Positions 21,400 through 33,715 of a stretch of DNA of 64,000 bases are shown piece after piece (positions within the stretch are counted from its first letter, which is position 1; every line of letters begins with the position of its first letter). Position numbers and translations under genes: made by a program. The notes under the pieces are model-generated. The model saw nothing but the letters and a program-made list of their open reading frames with translations. It did no database searches and was not told the origin of the DNA. Where the stretch lies: contig CM069436.1 of assembly GCA_035610365.1 (NCBI GenBank), positions 38,943,117-39,007,116 on the forward strand, read 5' to 3'. Source of the stretch: Aquatica leii. Taxonomy: Eukaryota > Arthropoda > Insecta > Coleoptera > Lampyridae.

Positions 21400-22525
21400 A
21401 GTTTTATACTCCTGTTAGATGTTTTTTTTTTAATTTTCAATCATTTTTTTCTACTATGTCTTTTTGCTTTTCAATAAATTGTTGGTAACCAATGTAAATG
21501 AAGTCTAGGCGTCTTACTTAATTTCATGCATAATGTGGATAAAGCTTAAGTTTCTTATTAAAATTTTTAATTTGCGTTTTATGGAATACACTACACCGGC
21601 TTTTATTTTTTTGAAAATCTTCTATTTATGTACCGAATACAGTCGCTTACTATATCTAAAACTTTAACATATTGCTTCATAAGACGACTTAGTTTTATGT
21701 GGTGACGTAGAAAAAACTATTTGGTGTGTTTACTAACTTATACATTATTTTTTTTTAAATCTGTAAATATTTTGAAACACCAGTGCTTTTAACACCAGTG
21801 TTTATTTCTTGTTTGACTATCCTAGAAACACAGAAAACACTAAAACTTTCTGTATCTATTTTAAAATACTAGAAGTTTACAATTTTAAGATCCACACAAA
21901 TGACTTGATATCTGTATATACTATAAAGTAACTTTAAAACCTTTTTAATTTATAATATTGAAATTTTCGAGAAGTTATCTGCAAACTCAAGAGCCTTCTG
22001 GAAGTTGTTATCCATCTTCTAGAAGATATACCGAAAGATAGGGAACACTCGAGAAGGATTTCCAAATGTGTATATGTACCGACGAAACAAATCGTAGGGC
22101 AGTTATTGCCGTAACGCGAATACAGCAGTGTTAAGAAGATTATCAAGTTGAAATAAAGAAGTCGTTAGCGCGTGTGTGTACATAAATATACAGAGAATAA
22201 TCTTGTATGTGATTTTAGTGTAAACAAGTGTGAAGCTATCCGCGGACTTTATCTTATCTTAATTAGTGTAAGTGTTTTTATTAAATATTATTAGATTTCA
22301 TTAGTTCGGTTAATTTACAAGTGTACATATTTCTAGTATAAGTAAAACATATTTTTAGCCGTTTAAATAAATTAGTTTTAATAATAAATTTGTTAATAAC
22401 ACTAAGAATTAAAATCGTTGTGTAGGTAAAGCGCCTTTTCTGTGAAGATATCGAAAAATTTTATAATAAAAACTTAGTAGTTTAACTTAACTATTGTTTT
22501 TATTGAAAATGCCAACAATACAAAA
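21400..22525. other. No gene; possible solo-LTR-like patch
   Basis: AT-rich. At 21,960-22,240 the sequence is more complex ('gagccttctggaagttgtta', 'cttctagaagatat') and has the texture of an insect LTR, but I find no matching second copy, PBS or PPT here. Confidence 0.3.
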
Positions 22526-23620
22526 AAAGTGTATCTAATCCAAAGCTATGGCACTGGCAAATCCAGCATGGAATATGTCATCGCTGAATTTAATAAAAAG
22601 TTTCTAACTATTTTCTTAACATTCTGCAAAACATGGAAATTAGTGAGATTGTTCTTCAAAACTGGAAGTGTTATTAAACAAAAGAAGAAATATCAGGAAG
22701 ATGATGGAGCAACATTATCTACTAATGTCTACGAAAGAATACAAAATTATCTTTAAGAAAGCGAGCTAGTGGTACTAGAATAAACAAGTCATTTATTTGC
22801 AAAATATACAAGTAGAACAAATTTTTTCCATCCAAACCCATACTTTTTCTATGCTAATTTGAGAAAAACTTACCGAAAACCGATTTTTCTTTCGAAATCT
22901 ATTTTTTGCTGATGAAGTAACATTCACCAAAGTTCGTTCTAAAACTAAAGAATGCTGATATGCACGTCAGATAAATTCGAATCATGCCTAATATGTTCTG
23001 ATTAAAAACATCAACTGTAAACAATGTGTGAACTTAATGTAGTAGTTATTATTTAATTTAATAATGTGCACTCCTCAAATGCCGTGTAAAAATTGCAAAC
23101 CTTTTTCAGTTGGATAATGTATTGACATTTGGCAAAATTGGTTTCTGCGCAACCATTCTTTAGTTTTAAAACAATCTCCATCAAAGGTATAGGGTCTACA
23201 TGAAACTGTTGATACCAGAGCCATATCAAGTTTTAGAATTGTGACTGAAAGTCACTATTCTAAAAGAGTAAACCATACTTCATTGACAAGATTAAATTAA
23301 CATACATATTTAAACCTACTGGAGAATTTTTTTTAAGTCATAGCATAAAAATTGTACAGCCCATAGTATACCAATTGTAAAGCAGTAGCTAGATAGTTAT
23401 TTTCTAGAAAAGTGGATCGGAGGATGTAAACCCATTCAGTTACTACTCCAATCGTCTGATCTAAATAATTGGAATTTTTATTTATGGAGTCACTTGCAGT
23501 AAATTATTTACTCCCATGATTTAATAAATGACGTAAATGTGTTAAAAGAAGGAATTTCAGGTGCTGTAAATTTAATGAACTTTTAAAGTATTTGGAATAG
23601 TAACAAACAGTTTAAGAAAA
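22526..23620 (+). pseudogene. DUF4817-type Tc1/mariner transposase relic
   Basis: Degraded blocks in order. 22,529-22,756 gives 'YLIQSYGTGKSSMEYVIAEF' and 'LVRLFFKTGSVIKQKKKYQ', matching the helix-turn-helix (DUF4817-like) N-terminus that ends in an ETGSV-type string. About 22,898-22,945 gives 'NLFFADEVTFTKVRSK', matching the FxDE.tFT block with a catalytic Asp. About 23,408-23,580 gives 'EKWIGGCKPIQLL', 'SSDLNNWNFYLWSH' and 'VLKEGISGAVNLMN', matching RWIGRGGP, SPDLxPLDFxLW and the terminal helix. Stops and frameshifts throughout. It would have been a DDE/D cut-and-paste transposase; no TIRs could be assigned. Confidence 0.65.
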
Positions 23621-24389
23621 GAGTTGAGATTTGTTCTGAAAATGGTGGAACCTGAGCCTAAATTTATATTAAGCTTACAATAGAAGAGATACACTTAATA
23701 AATAATTTAAACTTAATGATTATATAGTGTTTCCATTTGTGTGAGTCAGTGAGTGCTTAATTTCTACAGCATATTTGTTAAAGTTCAGTAAATGTAACAA
23801 CAAACTAAAAAAACTAAAAATAACTACCAAATTTGATGCAATATTATATTTTTTTACTCTGGGCAAGTATTTTCAAAAACTCGTGCGCATACTCAAAAAT
23901 TGACTGGCATTTACACGTATAATATCGCTTTCTAGTGGACACACTGTATAAGTATTGTGTAACAAGGCACAGCTGAGTCTTCTGTCTGAACGGTCCGTGA
24001 ATAAACGCTACTGATTTGAGTAGTATTAGTTCATTTCCATTTCAGTTAACAAATTCAGCAACTTGTTACCATAAACATAATCACACCCATGTTTAAAATA
24101 TTGTACAAGATTGCTTTTCCCACGATAAAAAGTTACCTTTGTAACTTAAGTTTTTTTATATAATCTTAAAACTTGCAGTTTTGGTGATTTTTTTAATAAA
24201 CTCGAATCTTTTACTAAGTAATTTAATTCAAAGTGAATAAGATGTTGCGATCCAGAATTTGAAATAAAAAATTCAGCATCCAGATGTTGATGTTTAAAAA
24301 TGCCTGGCATATACTGCTTCATCCTTTTAATTTCTTTTATATTTCGTTTAGCGCAATATTTGGTTCTTTTGTGCATTTCCAATTTATTA

Positions 24390-26130
24390 CTATCTCAGCA
24401 GTTCTGTCTTGTCAATGAAGTTCAGAAACTTATTCCAAGGAATTTTTTTCAACTCATTATCGGTTAGTCTTGGTTTGCCGAGAATTGTTATGCGCTGCTT
24501 TTGGTATGCTTTGCATTTACAAAGAAATTCTGTCTCGTCGTCCTCTGAACATCCGCGGCATCAAGGGCTATTTTGCAGTGGGATTTTATGTATATGTTTG
24601 TTAAGGCTACAGAGACCTGTTATTAGTCCTGTTAATTTCCTTAACTTTTGTCGGTTTCATAGAATATTTTGAGTGTTTGATTGTGGTTTTGTAAGAAAGA
24701 GTTTAGTGTGTTACATTCTTTAAGATTAAGAGGTATAAATCCGATATATGTCCCTGATGTGACCTTTTTAGCTAACGCATCCGCCATTAAGTTTCCCTTT
24801 ATACTCTGGTTTTTAGTAATGCTACTTATAATGTTACTGACACACCATTCAATAGCAGCAACTTCAGCCTTTATATATTCCTGCACTGGTACCGTTGCGA
24901 TTCTTGGCTCTTTTTGTGTACCAGATACTATCTTTAACTGCGCCCGGTAAATGTTTTTTGGTGGTATTATCACTTTTTTTTAATATGTGATAATCTTTTC
25001 TAAAGTCGGATCTTATAGTTTCGATTGTTTTTTGCGCAGCACGTTATATATACCTGATTTGTTTTTCCTGGTAATTGACGTGTGTTCATTAATCTGCAAC
25101 TTGTATGCTGCTTGTCTTGCTTTTATCATTACAATGAGGTCTAATAGTGGAAGTGAAGGTAGTGTTTTATAGCTGTTGTGGGCGTGGTACTCATCGCTCT
25201 TATTATCAGCAGACATGCTATTCTCTGTACTTTGCTTAGCTTAAAATATGTGTTTTTCTCGTTGGTTTTCTCACCTTATACAAGCGCTCCGTATGTGATG
25301 ATGGGTCTTTTCACCACAGTATATAACTATTTAGTCACTGAGGGTTTTAATGCCTATGTGTGCCCGACCATCCGTTTATTAAGGACCTTGATGACTTTTG
25401 TTGCGATTTTTTCTAGATGAGGATTGAAAGTCAGTCAAGAGCGAGTCCCAGATATTTGATTTCTTTTGTCATCGAGAACGTGACTCCGTACAACGTAGGT
25501 AGTTTTTGATTGTTTGGTAAACGATTGCCATCTAAATTGAGTTCACTGATAGTCCCTTCTTTTTGTAATATTTTTCGGCGGTGTATAATGCACTCTGCAT
25601 TATATTGTATACAGTTGTCTCAAACTTCCCGTTTAAGTTAATGATGAGATTGTTGGCGTATCCTAGAGCGAATACCTCTTCATGTTCTAGTTCTTGCAAT
25701 AGCCCGTCCATGATACTCCTTTAACATCTATAAAAACACCCAATGCAATATCATTGTAATAAATTGCATTTTTGCATCTGCTTACTACTCTTAGTGAATT
25801 GCCGGTTTTGAAATTTTTTTGTATTGGTATGCGTATATACCTGTCGGCTACTTTTTCAAGTAGTTATGAGATAAAAAAAAGTCAAGTTAATCAATATGTA
25901 TGATTTTGCCTAAGCGTACGTAAATCTTTTTAGTTTTAGTATAAATACCACTTTGACAACTTGCCAGCTGTTTGTTGTAAGCAAAAGTGCTAAGCTGACT
26001 CTCAGAATTTTGCATACTGCGTTTCACAGAGCAGCAAATCCCATTTGCAGCATGATGGAATAACTTTCATTAGTTCCTGGAGACTGAAAGAGTTTAAATG
26101 TATTGATTTTTCATTCTAGGTTTCAGGATT
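24390..26130 (-). pseudogene. Non-LTR retrotransposon RT-RNase H relic
   Basis: Minus-strand blocks in order: 'SPGTNESYSIMLQMGF' and 'NSWQVVKVVFI' (26,090-25,930, RT fingers); 'ALGVFIDVKGVSWTGYCKN' (about 25,700-25,760, motif A); 'FALGYANNLIINLNGKFETT' (about 25,610-25,665), where the usual YADD reads YANN; 'KRPIITYGALV' (25,260-25,310) and 'KVQRIACLLI' (about 25,215, thumb); an RNase H-like segment with 'SIKGNLMADALAKKVTSGTY' (about 24,740-24,800); then 'CRGCSEDDETEFLCKCKAYQ' and the stop at 24,390. This is a Jockey/R1-type arrangement with an RNase H domain. Loss of the catalytic Asp pair, stops and frameshifts show it is dead. The ORF1 and endonuclease parts were not found. Confidence 0.7.
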
Positions 26131-27692
26131 CATTATTTTTCTTGCTAATTCCCAGTCCTTTTTTGTCGTTTACATTTATTTATAAGTTTGATATCTAAAA
26201 TCAGTGTGACAAAATTAACTAAAAACAGGAGTCAGATTGCGATCAGAAGAATAAATATATTAATTCAATCATTAAAAAAAAAATTAACGTTTGTATGAGA
26301 GCCACTAACGGGAACGCATTAAGTGTACACATTCAAACTTTGCATTATGAATACTAAGTAAGGGCAGCATTTTGTGTCTATTAACCTGCCTACTACACGT
26401 GAATAAATGTAATATTGCTATAACCATGAAATGCTAATTGTGTATTTCTTATTATCAAATGAATAAGTAGACAATTAGGTAAATGTAACTATAGATATGG
26501 GTTTATTAATTAATTTTTTTATTACACCCACGTACAGGCATGAATCATATCAGTATACCCATGCTAGCAGTTAGGTAATTGTTTATATCGTTTATATTGC
26601 GGCAGTGAGCTGTAACACGTGCGGGGTACGTGTTTCAAGGACATAACCTACTTTAGCAGAAAAAGCAAGTTAAAGTTTGAAAAATCTTGAAAGTTTCGAA
26701 AAGCTCAAAAACTGAGCCCAGTCTTGGCTTAGTGAATCTTTAGAGATAATAACAAACATTAATCGCTAAGTCGATTGTAGACAGTCTGATTATCGGCAGT
26801 ATTGGACACTACATCATCCATAAAGCAGTGTCGACTTTTAAAACACTTATTATTAATAACTCTTTGCCGATCATGGGTGTAATCCTGACCACTAAGACAA
26901 AACACTCACTGCAAGCATATCAACTGTGGACGCTCTGCTAGCTAGAGTATGATTTTTTAGGCATAATGTTTGTTGAAATCTGGTAAACAGTTCGTTAATA
27001 TTTTTAAAGTACCATTTGCTAATGTTTGTGCTAAAGATAAACTGAAACGTAAAATATGTATTTTGAGCAAATTGATATTGAGAACCGTCGCACTAGCTCT
27101 ATAGTTGCGGTCCAGGTAACGTTGTACTCTTACAAAAAAGTTACTCCAAGAATAACAATTACAAAGTTAAAAAAACTTAAAAAAAGAACAAAAATTATGT
27201 AATAGAAGTTAGACAACCTACACCAAAAATCTTGCTGAAGTAAATTCTCTATTATTCGTATGCAGATTATCCGGTTTGCGGATTATCCATACATACATTT
27301 AATTAAAAAAAATATATGTCAATGTATTTTTTAATAATTTGTTCGCTTTTATGTTTACGCATCCTATAAGTGTCGTATTTTGTTGCAGTACATCAACCAA
27401 TGGGAATTCGAATATAACAAAATCATCAAAAAATCATTAAAAGATTCTTACAAACAAACCAAAAAATTATTTCATCTAGTACAAGCTCTCAATCGTTGAC
27501 TGTAATGAGTTGCTAGAGTAAATCATTTCTGACTCCAAAGAGTGATCAGATAACTTTACAGAATTATATAAAATCTTAAGCTTTTGCGGTTGTTATATTT
27601 ATGATTATAAGCGAATTTCGGCTTAGACCGCGTCGTAAACACCCAGACTTAGGGTTGGTACTAGTTTTTTTTTTAGCGCCAAAACAAGAAGT
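26131..27692. other. No gene seen
   Basis: AT-rich sequence. A 'gattatccggtttgcggatt' string at 27,263-27,290 resembles inner repeats of pogo/Tigger elements but stands alone. Confidence 0.35.
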
Positions 27693-27888
27693 AGAACTTG
27701 GCCTCTGCCGTATTGTCGTTCGTGAACCTAAACAAACTGACCTTAAGGTCCATAAGGTCCGTTAATCACGCTAATCGCTATTGGTATAAATATCGTCATT
27801 TACACTTTTTCTTTCAGTGACATTTACCACTCTGAAGATGCATGCTGCCGTGTCTTGCAAAACGACAGCACGGCAAAGGCCAAGTTCT
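27693..27888. repeat. Small inverted-repeat element with CTGAAGA motif
   Basis: Twenty-eight-bp arms at 27,693-27,720 and 27,861-27,888 are reverse complements at 25 of 28 positions ('agaacttggcc', 'tgccgt', 'tgtcgtt'). The 196-bp unit contains CTGAAGA (27,832-27,838), then a GC-richer hairpin and 'caaaacg'. A related string 'agatgcaagtggcaatgtct' followed by 'tgcaaaacg' occurs near 41,490-41,525. No clear TSD. Possibly a non-autonomous, PLE-related foldback. Confidence 0.5.
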
Positions 27889-30384
27889 AATCATTTACAG
27901 AGTTATTAAAATTGCAATAAAGAAAAGACTGAATGCCTATATTCATATGTGATAACGAAAGATTTATACAAAGTGCATGTCATTAATTACACAAAAATTA
28001 TCAATCCTTATTGTTTTTGTGTAGAAAAATTAACTGATAGTCGGCGTTGTGTGTACGGTCAGAGTTCTATATCTAATTTTGATAGTCGGATTTAAGTTCA
28101 TAGTTAGTAAAATGTACACTAATGATAGAGTAATGCGTGGCTGAGGATAAAACAAATCAATTTTAACTTGAGGGAAAGCGTTGACTGTCCGAGCAAAGCG
28201 AAGATTAGCATCCAGTGTTATTGTCGGTATAGTAGCCAAATTCTGTCATCGACATTGTGTCTTTGATGAGCGTAGTGTGCGATTAGCGTAATGTTCATAG
28301 TGGACATAGTGTTTATAATTCTTTATCGGCGTCCTCTGTCAGCGATATTTATAGTTGACATTATGTTATTTTTGTTGTCCGGGTACTGCCAGTATTAACT
28401 AAAGCAGTAAACAGTAAAGAATCATTGTCTCGATTGTTATGTAGTTTGTCGTCTTGCGATATACTTTCGTTACTTGGAATATAATAATACATTTTTTAAC
28501 TTTAGTATATAACATAGATGCTATCGTCTTTATTATCTTGCCTTTCTTTATTTTCTCTTTACTATTTTGCATTGTGTTTAGAAAAAAAAACTATTTGAGT
28601 TTATGTTTTGTTTTTTACCAAAATATCTTTTTTTTTACTTATTTATCTTTTAATCATTTTTTGCCAAGCTTGCAATATCTTTATATATAAATCATTTGTT
28701 TGCTTTTGTATTGTTTGTTTGTATTGTATTGAAAATTTTAATTTTTGACAAATATTTTAGATTAAAAATTAATTTAAAACAATAATTAACCGTTTACTGA
28801 TAGAAAAATAAAACATTGTTTAACCAAAAATTGTAAAAGAAAGCAGAACTTTTCACGTTGGCAACACTTTTCTTCACTATTTCAGTTAGCAAGAATTTCT
28901 TTCATTAATTTTGTTTATTAGCGTAAATTGTAAATAAAGAATTTGTTAAATTATTGAATATTACACTAGAAGATGAGAAAACTGATTGCAACGCAGTCAC
29001 TGACAAATTCGAATTTATTACTTCGCTTGCTTCTACTGTTGATATTGATGTTTCAGAGATTCAAGATTGCTCTTCAGTCGATTTCTTAATTTTTTTTTTA
29101 CTTTTTTTTTATGTTATCTTTGATATAGGTATCTGCAAGACTACTCGCCAGCCGCCGTGTTTATTTCAAACTTGGATGTCAACTCCACTTTCGACCAAGA
29201 AGGCCGCTCATTTTGTTTGTTAAATTGTAGAAGGTGTTTATACCAATTGATTGCTTTGTGCACTTGCTTTGCTTATAAAACATATATATTTTTTTGTCTC
29301 AAATTCAAATTCTTTTTGTAAAGCTCAATTACATTTACTTCGATGTAGCTGTAAAGGCTCATTTATCTTGTTTTTGTGTTATGTTATGACCAAAATATGC
29401 CCCTAATTTTCTATACTATCTAATTTTATTAAACGTAATTTTTTTGTCCGACATGTTCCATGCATGCGACTACCAATACTACCTTCATAAGCCGAAACTC
29501 TTTCTGACACCAATTGTAAAATTTCTTTATAACATACGTTAGTTATCGTTTTTATTAAAGACAATTTTGGTAGCAATAAATCAAAATTTAAAATTTTAAA
29601 ATAAAATTTTTTTTTATTTAAAGATGTCTAAAACTCTGACTACAAATTAAAATTTTTAATATTGTTATAAACCCAAATGAACTGTACTAGTGTTAAATTT
29701 TACTAATTTTTGTTAATACAGAATTAAAAAAATCGTAACTCAAATTTTGAAGAATAAATATCAGTATTTGTGATAATCTATACAAAATAACGTTATATTT
29801 TACTAATGCTTTTAGTTTTTATCGCTTGAGTTTGTGGTCTTTTTTCCAAAATTTTTTTCTACCAACAGATATTGTATATAAATTTTTTATCTTAAAACTG
29901 GCTTCTTTTCTGCCTTCAGGCAACATTGCAATAACTTTCCTTGAGCCACGTTTTATATAAAATTATCTCAAATTTTTTTTATAGTTACGTTCCGTGCATC
30001 AAGCGTGCACGTTATTAGGCTAGTAAAAATTTATTAAATAATAAGTGAAAAACATAACACACTTACATAACTACTTATAAACAAAAAAATTACAGGAAAT
30101 GGTTATTGATACAAGCCAGTCCACTGGCCTAACAAGCATTTGGCACTATCAAAGTAGTATTGCAGTTGTACTTTTTTATTTTTTGGCCAATATATCATAC
30201 ATTGCACTTAATACAGTCTAATTTGTATACAACATCATTAGTTTTACTATACAGCAGGTTGTAAACAGTGTTTTTGTTGTATATTGTTATTTTGATGTTG
30301 TTTGTTTTTAAAATTGCTATGATTCTATTTGTTAGATTTAGGCAATTACCTACTTATTACTTTAGTGTAAGTCATGTTATTATT
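27889..30384. other. No gene seen
   Basis: AT-rich. Open frames at 28,454-28,690 and 28,954-29,223 are dominated by low-complexity Phe/Leu/Ile or lack any motif. A stretch at 28,030-28,400 is slightly less AT-rich with scattered 'cgacattgtg'-like repeats but no recognisable content. Confidence 0.35.
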
Positions 30385-30444
30385 AAGGTTAGTGATAAGG
30401 TTAATGTTAAGGTTCGTGTTAAAGTTAGTAATAAAGTAAAAGTA
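30385..30444 (+). repeat. 12-bp tandem repeat, five units
   Basis: Five imperfect 12-bp units beginning 'aaggttagtgat', 'aaggttaatgtt', 'aaggttcgtgtt'. In one frame they read as a KVSD/KVNV/KVRV/KVSN pattern at the end of a short frame (30,268-30,459), which I regard as a by-product of the repeat. Confidence 0.75.
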
Positions 30445-31377
30445 TTTTATTTAATATAGTCTTCAAATAGCAAATAAAATTAACCATAACAAAAAGAAAA
30501 TACGATGTTTTTTTGTTAGCTACGGTTTAACTAATTAATTGCTGGAAAACAATAAGTAAAGTTATTTATAAACAAAAATTGTTATTTTAGCGTATAATGT
30601 TTAAATACAATACTACTGAAGTTTCACGAAAAGAAAATTTTGGTATATAAACAACTAAAGATTGTAAGCTAAAAAATCAATAATGTAAATTAAAAATAAT
30701 GCCTGACATTTAGATAAAAAAACAATGCTGCAGAGAAAAATAATTTTTAAAAAACACTTTGGCGAAAATAAACAAATCAATATTAAACATAAAACTCAAA
30801 ATAAAATCAAAATGAAATTAACGGAAGGTTTAATGGTTTCTAATTATCTTTGTCACATCTCTGATATTGCCAAATATTTAAATTAACGTATCCATGTGTT
30901 GTTTTCTTAGTCAACAATTTTTTTATTATAGTTAGTTGTTTTCTATAAGAACACAAACGATACATATATTATGATAAGACATTTGTTGGACTAGCTGGCG
31001 TAGGCCGAAGACTAAAGCTTGTCACTGTCACAAGAAAAATTGTTTATGAAAAATCGACCTATAAATTAACGTACACAGTTCTTTATATGTATTCTTTCAA
31101 ATTGTTTCAGATTTATTAAGTCAAAATATCAAAGTTTGTTGCATTGAAATGTATTACTTATAATTACGGATAATGTTTTGTTGTCTGCGATGCACGTAAA
31201 TCACTTGTCAATTTCGTTTTGCTTGTAAGTAATTTCTTATGTTACAGTAATTTTATTATAATTAATTATGATATTTTTCTATAAATCAATCCACAATTAA
31301 TTAATTTAATTAAATTTTATTATGTTTATATTAATAAATATCTATTTTTATTTAATTAGTTATCACTAATTCAACTA

Positions 31378-31489
31378 TTGCCTAATTCCACCGTATTTTT
31401 TAAGTTATACTTAGTGCTAAGTAAGACTTAGTTACCAAGCGTTACTTAACACCAAGTATAACTTAAAAAGTACGGTGCAATTGAGTATA
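31378..31489. mobile_element. Palindromic MITE, 112 bp, 10-bp TSD
   Basis: An almost full-length palindrome: the left arm contains 'ttttttaagttatacttagt' (from about 31,397), and its reverse complement is repeated with few changes at 31,440-31,478. A perfect 10-bp direct repeat 'aattcaacta' flanks it (31,368-31,377 and 31,490-31,499). Non-coding. The superfamily is uncertain; the palindromic form means transcripts would fold into one hairpin. Confidence 0.7.
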
Positions 31490-31499
31490 AATTCAACTA

Positions 31500-33200
31500 A
31501 TAAACATTATTACACGGCTCGGATCTACATAAGACCCGTAGCTAGAGGGGGACTAGGACACTCGTTGCCCGTCTTGGGTTTTGTTTTGCCTAACCTAACA
31601 AGTAAATAATAACACCAATTAATATTCTGAGAGACAATAAAATTTTTACAGATGCAAACTTTAAAAAATGGCTTGTTAAGAACTACATGTTAATATTTTT
31701 ATATTTGTAAAATCGACAAATTTAACATGACGATACTAAAACAATTTGAAAGTGAAGGTACAACATAAAACTGATAAATTATTACAAACATAAATGAGGA
31801 TTTCATTTATTTTATTATTATGCATCTTTGTGATAAAAATCTGCTGGACACGCCACTTTAAAATTTGCAACTGTAAGTTTTAATACATTGTAATTTATAT
31901 TTTAAATTTATTTATTGATATACCTTAAATGGCATAAATGCCATGTAGAAACTTTTCTTTAAAAAAACAGCACAAAACGTTGCCACTCACAGAATCTTTA
32001 GTGCTTGATGACGTTCGTCTACATTGAAGAAAGCATAGTTTAGTGTTATGTTAGTAAAAACAAATCAGGCAAGTCATTTATTTGTTTAGTTTTTACCAAA
32101 TAATTTTATTAGTATATAGTCATGGGAAAATTAATTGAAAGAAAAAATAGCTTACTTTAAAAAATAGATCTTTTAACATTGTTTAAATTTTGAGAAAAGC
32201 ATGTTAATAATGTATCTGAGTTCGAAAGTTCTTTAACAAAATTTAATTGACAAATAATAATACCATACTACCTTAAAAAAATTTGATGACATAAAAAATA
32301 ATTAAATTTTATCATAAAACACAAGCATCGTTTGCAAAACATAAAAATTGAAAATAAAATTACAAGTAATTTTGCAATTTTGCAATTTGTAAATTGAAAT
32401 TAGTTTACAGAAAGTCTAAATCAGAAACATATTGTTTATTAAATTAAATTCAATCAATGTATCTACAAAATAATTATTTAGACAAGGGCCAAAATATTCA
32501 GAAAAATTATTAAATTTTACAAAAATCTCAATTGTTATTGCATTTATTATTACTAATAGCGGCAAGATTCTACCTTGGTATGTAATACATAAAGCCAAAC
32601 GTATTTATAACCAAGAAACCATTGGCGTGCTAAAATATGCAGAATGACCATTTTCAGATGTTTAGTATTAGTATAGCGGAAACGGTAAGAGGCAGAAAGT
32701 CGGTTAAGGGGACATATCTTCCTTACTATTCCATCGGCAAAATTAACGAATTTTTATTATTATGATATGTCACATGCTCATAAAATGTCGATTGCCACAT
32801 CGCACATATTTTGTACAGATAATAGATTATTTACAGAATTGTACAGAAATTTGCAAGCGTCCATACAACGGGTACAATTTTAAACTACTAAATGAAAGCT
32901 TTAAATAAATGTTTCAAATGTATTCTATTGTTTTAGATGGATAGTCCCGCACATTTTATTAAACTCTTACTACACCCGTTTATAAAATTGTCATCATCAG
33001 ATCAGTAAGTAGATTGTAAAAACTTTATCATTAATGGAGGTTCAAATACAAAACAAGTATATGATCAGGTGGCTTAAGCAGCCATATTACAAGTTCACTA
33101 TTTCTTATTTATTCAATGATTGTTTCTAAGCATTTAACAACTGCACACATTGTCGAAATCTATAAGCAAAGGCACCGTTATGTTGCAAATATGAAAAACT
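31500..33200. other. No gene seen
   Basis: AT-rich. A GC-richer stretch at 31,515-31,585 (a 'gacccgtagctagaggggga' string) is unassigned. Confidence 0.35.
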
Positions 33201-33715
33201 TCAAAAAATTATTGGAGGAATACTATCCAGACAGTTCTGCAAAGTGGACTGCAAAAACTGAAAGTATTGGTCTGTACTAAGATATTCTTGATAACAGTGT
33301 AGTCGTAGTACATGACTCTCTAATACTCTAAACCAAACTTTAGTGCCAAACCTCTCTTGAAAGTTTCTTTCAGGAATTTTTACTAAAACAACATCATTCC
33401 AGTAAAAATATACGTTTCTATTGAACAAACCATTGTTTGTAAATTTACTTTCATCTGTCCACAAAATTCTAACGGATTTTTTAGGAATACTTGTATTTGA
33501 CTCAACTTCTCGTACAGACACATCTATTTGTCTGGCATTTTTATAATGTATAAAACCTAACACATTTGCAACATTTTATTTATTTTATAAACCACACTGG
33601 TTTTTTTGAAGGATTCATGTTCTCGCAAATTACGTAGTATTTTTGCAAAATATTTGCAACGCGGCACTTGACAATCTGAAGAAAGTTTTCCGTATCTTTG
33701 TAATACACGATCATG
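33201..33715 (-). pseudogene. DUF4817-type Tc1/mariner transposase relic
   Basis: The minus frame 33,201-33,563 reads 'KKSVRILWTDESKFTNNGLF', 'NRNVYFYWND', then 'FLQSTLQNCLDSIPPIIF', matching the ILFTDEsxFTNNGxxNRHNxHYW block and the following catalytic-domain helices of the same family as the 22.5-kb relic. Upstream (33,580-33,715), 'DHDRVLQRYGKLSSDCQVPR' and 'FAKILRNLREHES' look like the degraded helix-turn-helix region. The first catalytic Asp (TDES) is present. The downstream SPDL block is not clear. A truncated dead copy. Confidence 0.65.

Noticed and set aside
24409-25420. Several plus-strand open frames at 24.4-25.4 kb
   Set aside because: Antisense shadows of the minus-strand RT-RNase H relic, whose protein blocks are recognisable.
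27263-27290. 'gattatccggtttgcggatt' string resembling a pogo/Tigger repeat end
   Set aside because: No second end, TSD or transposase block nearby.
28954-29223. Plus-strand frame of 89 codons
   Set aside because: The first part has normal composition but it runs into a poly-Phe tract; no family motif or splice context seen.
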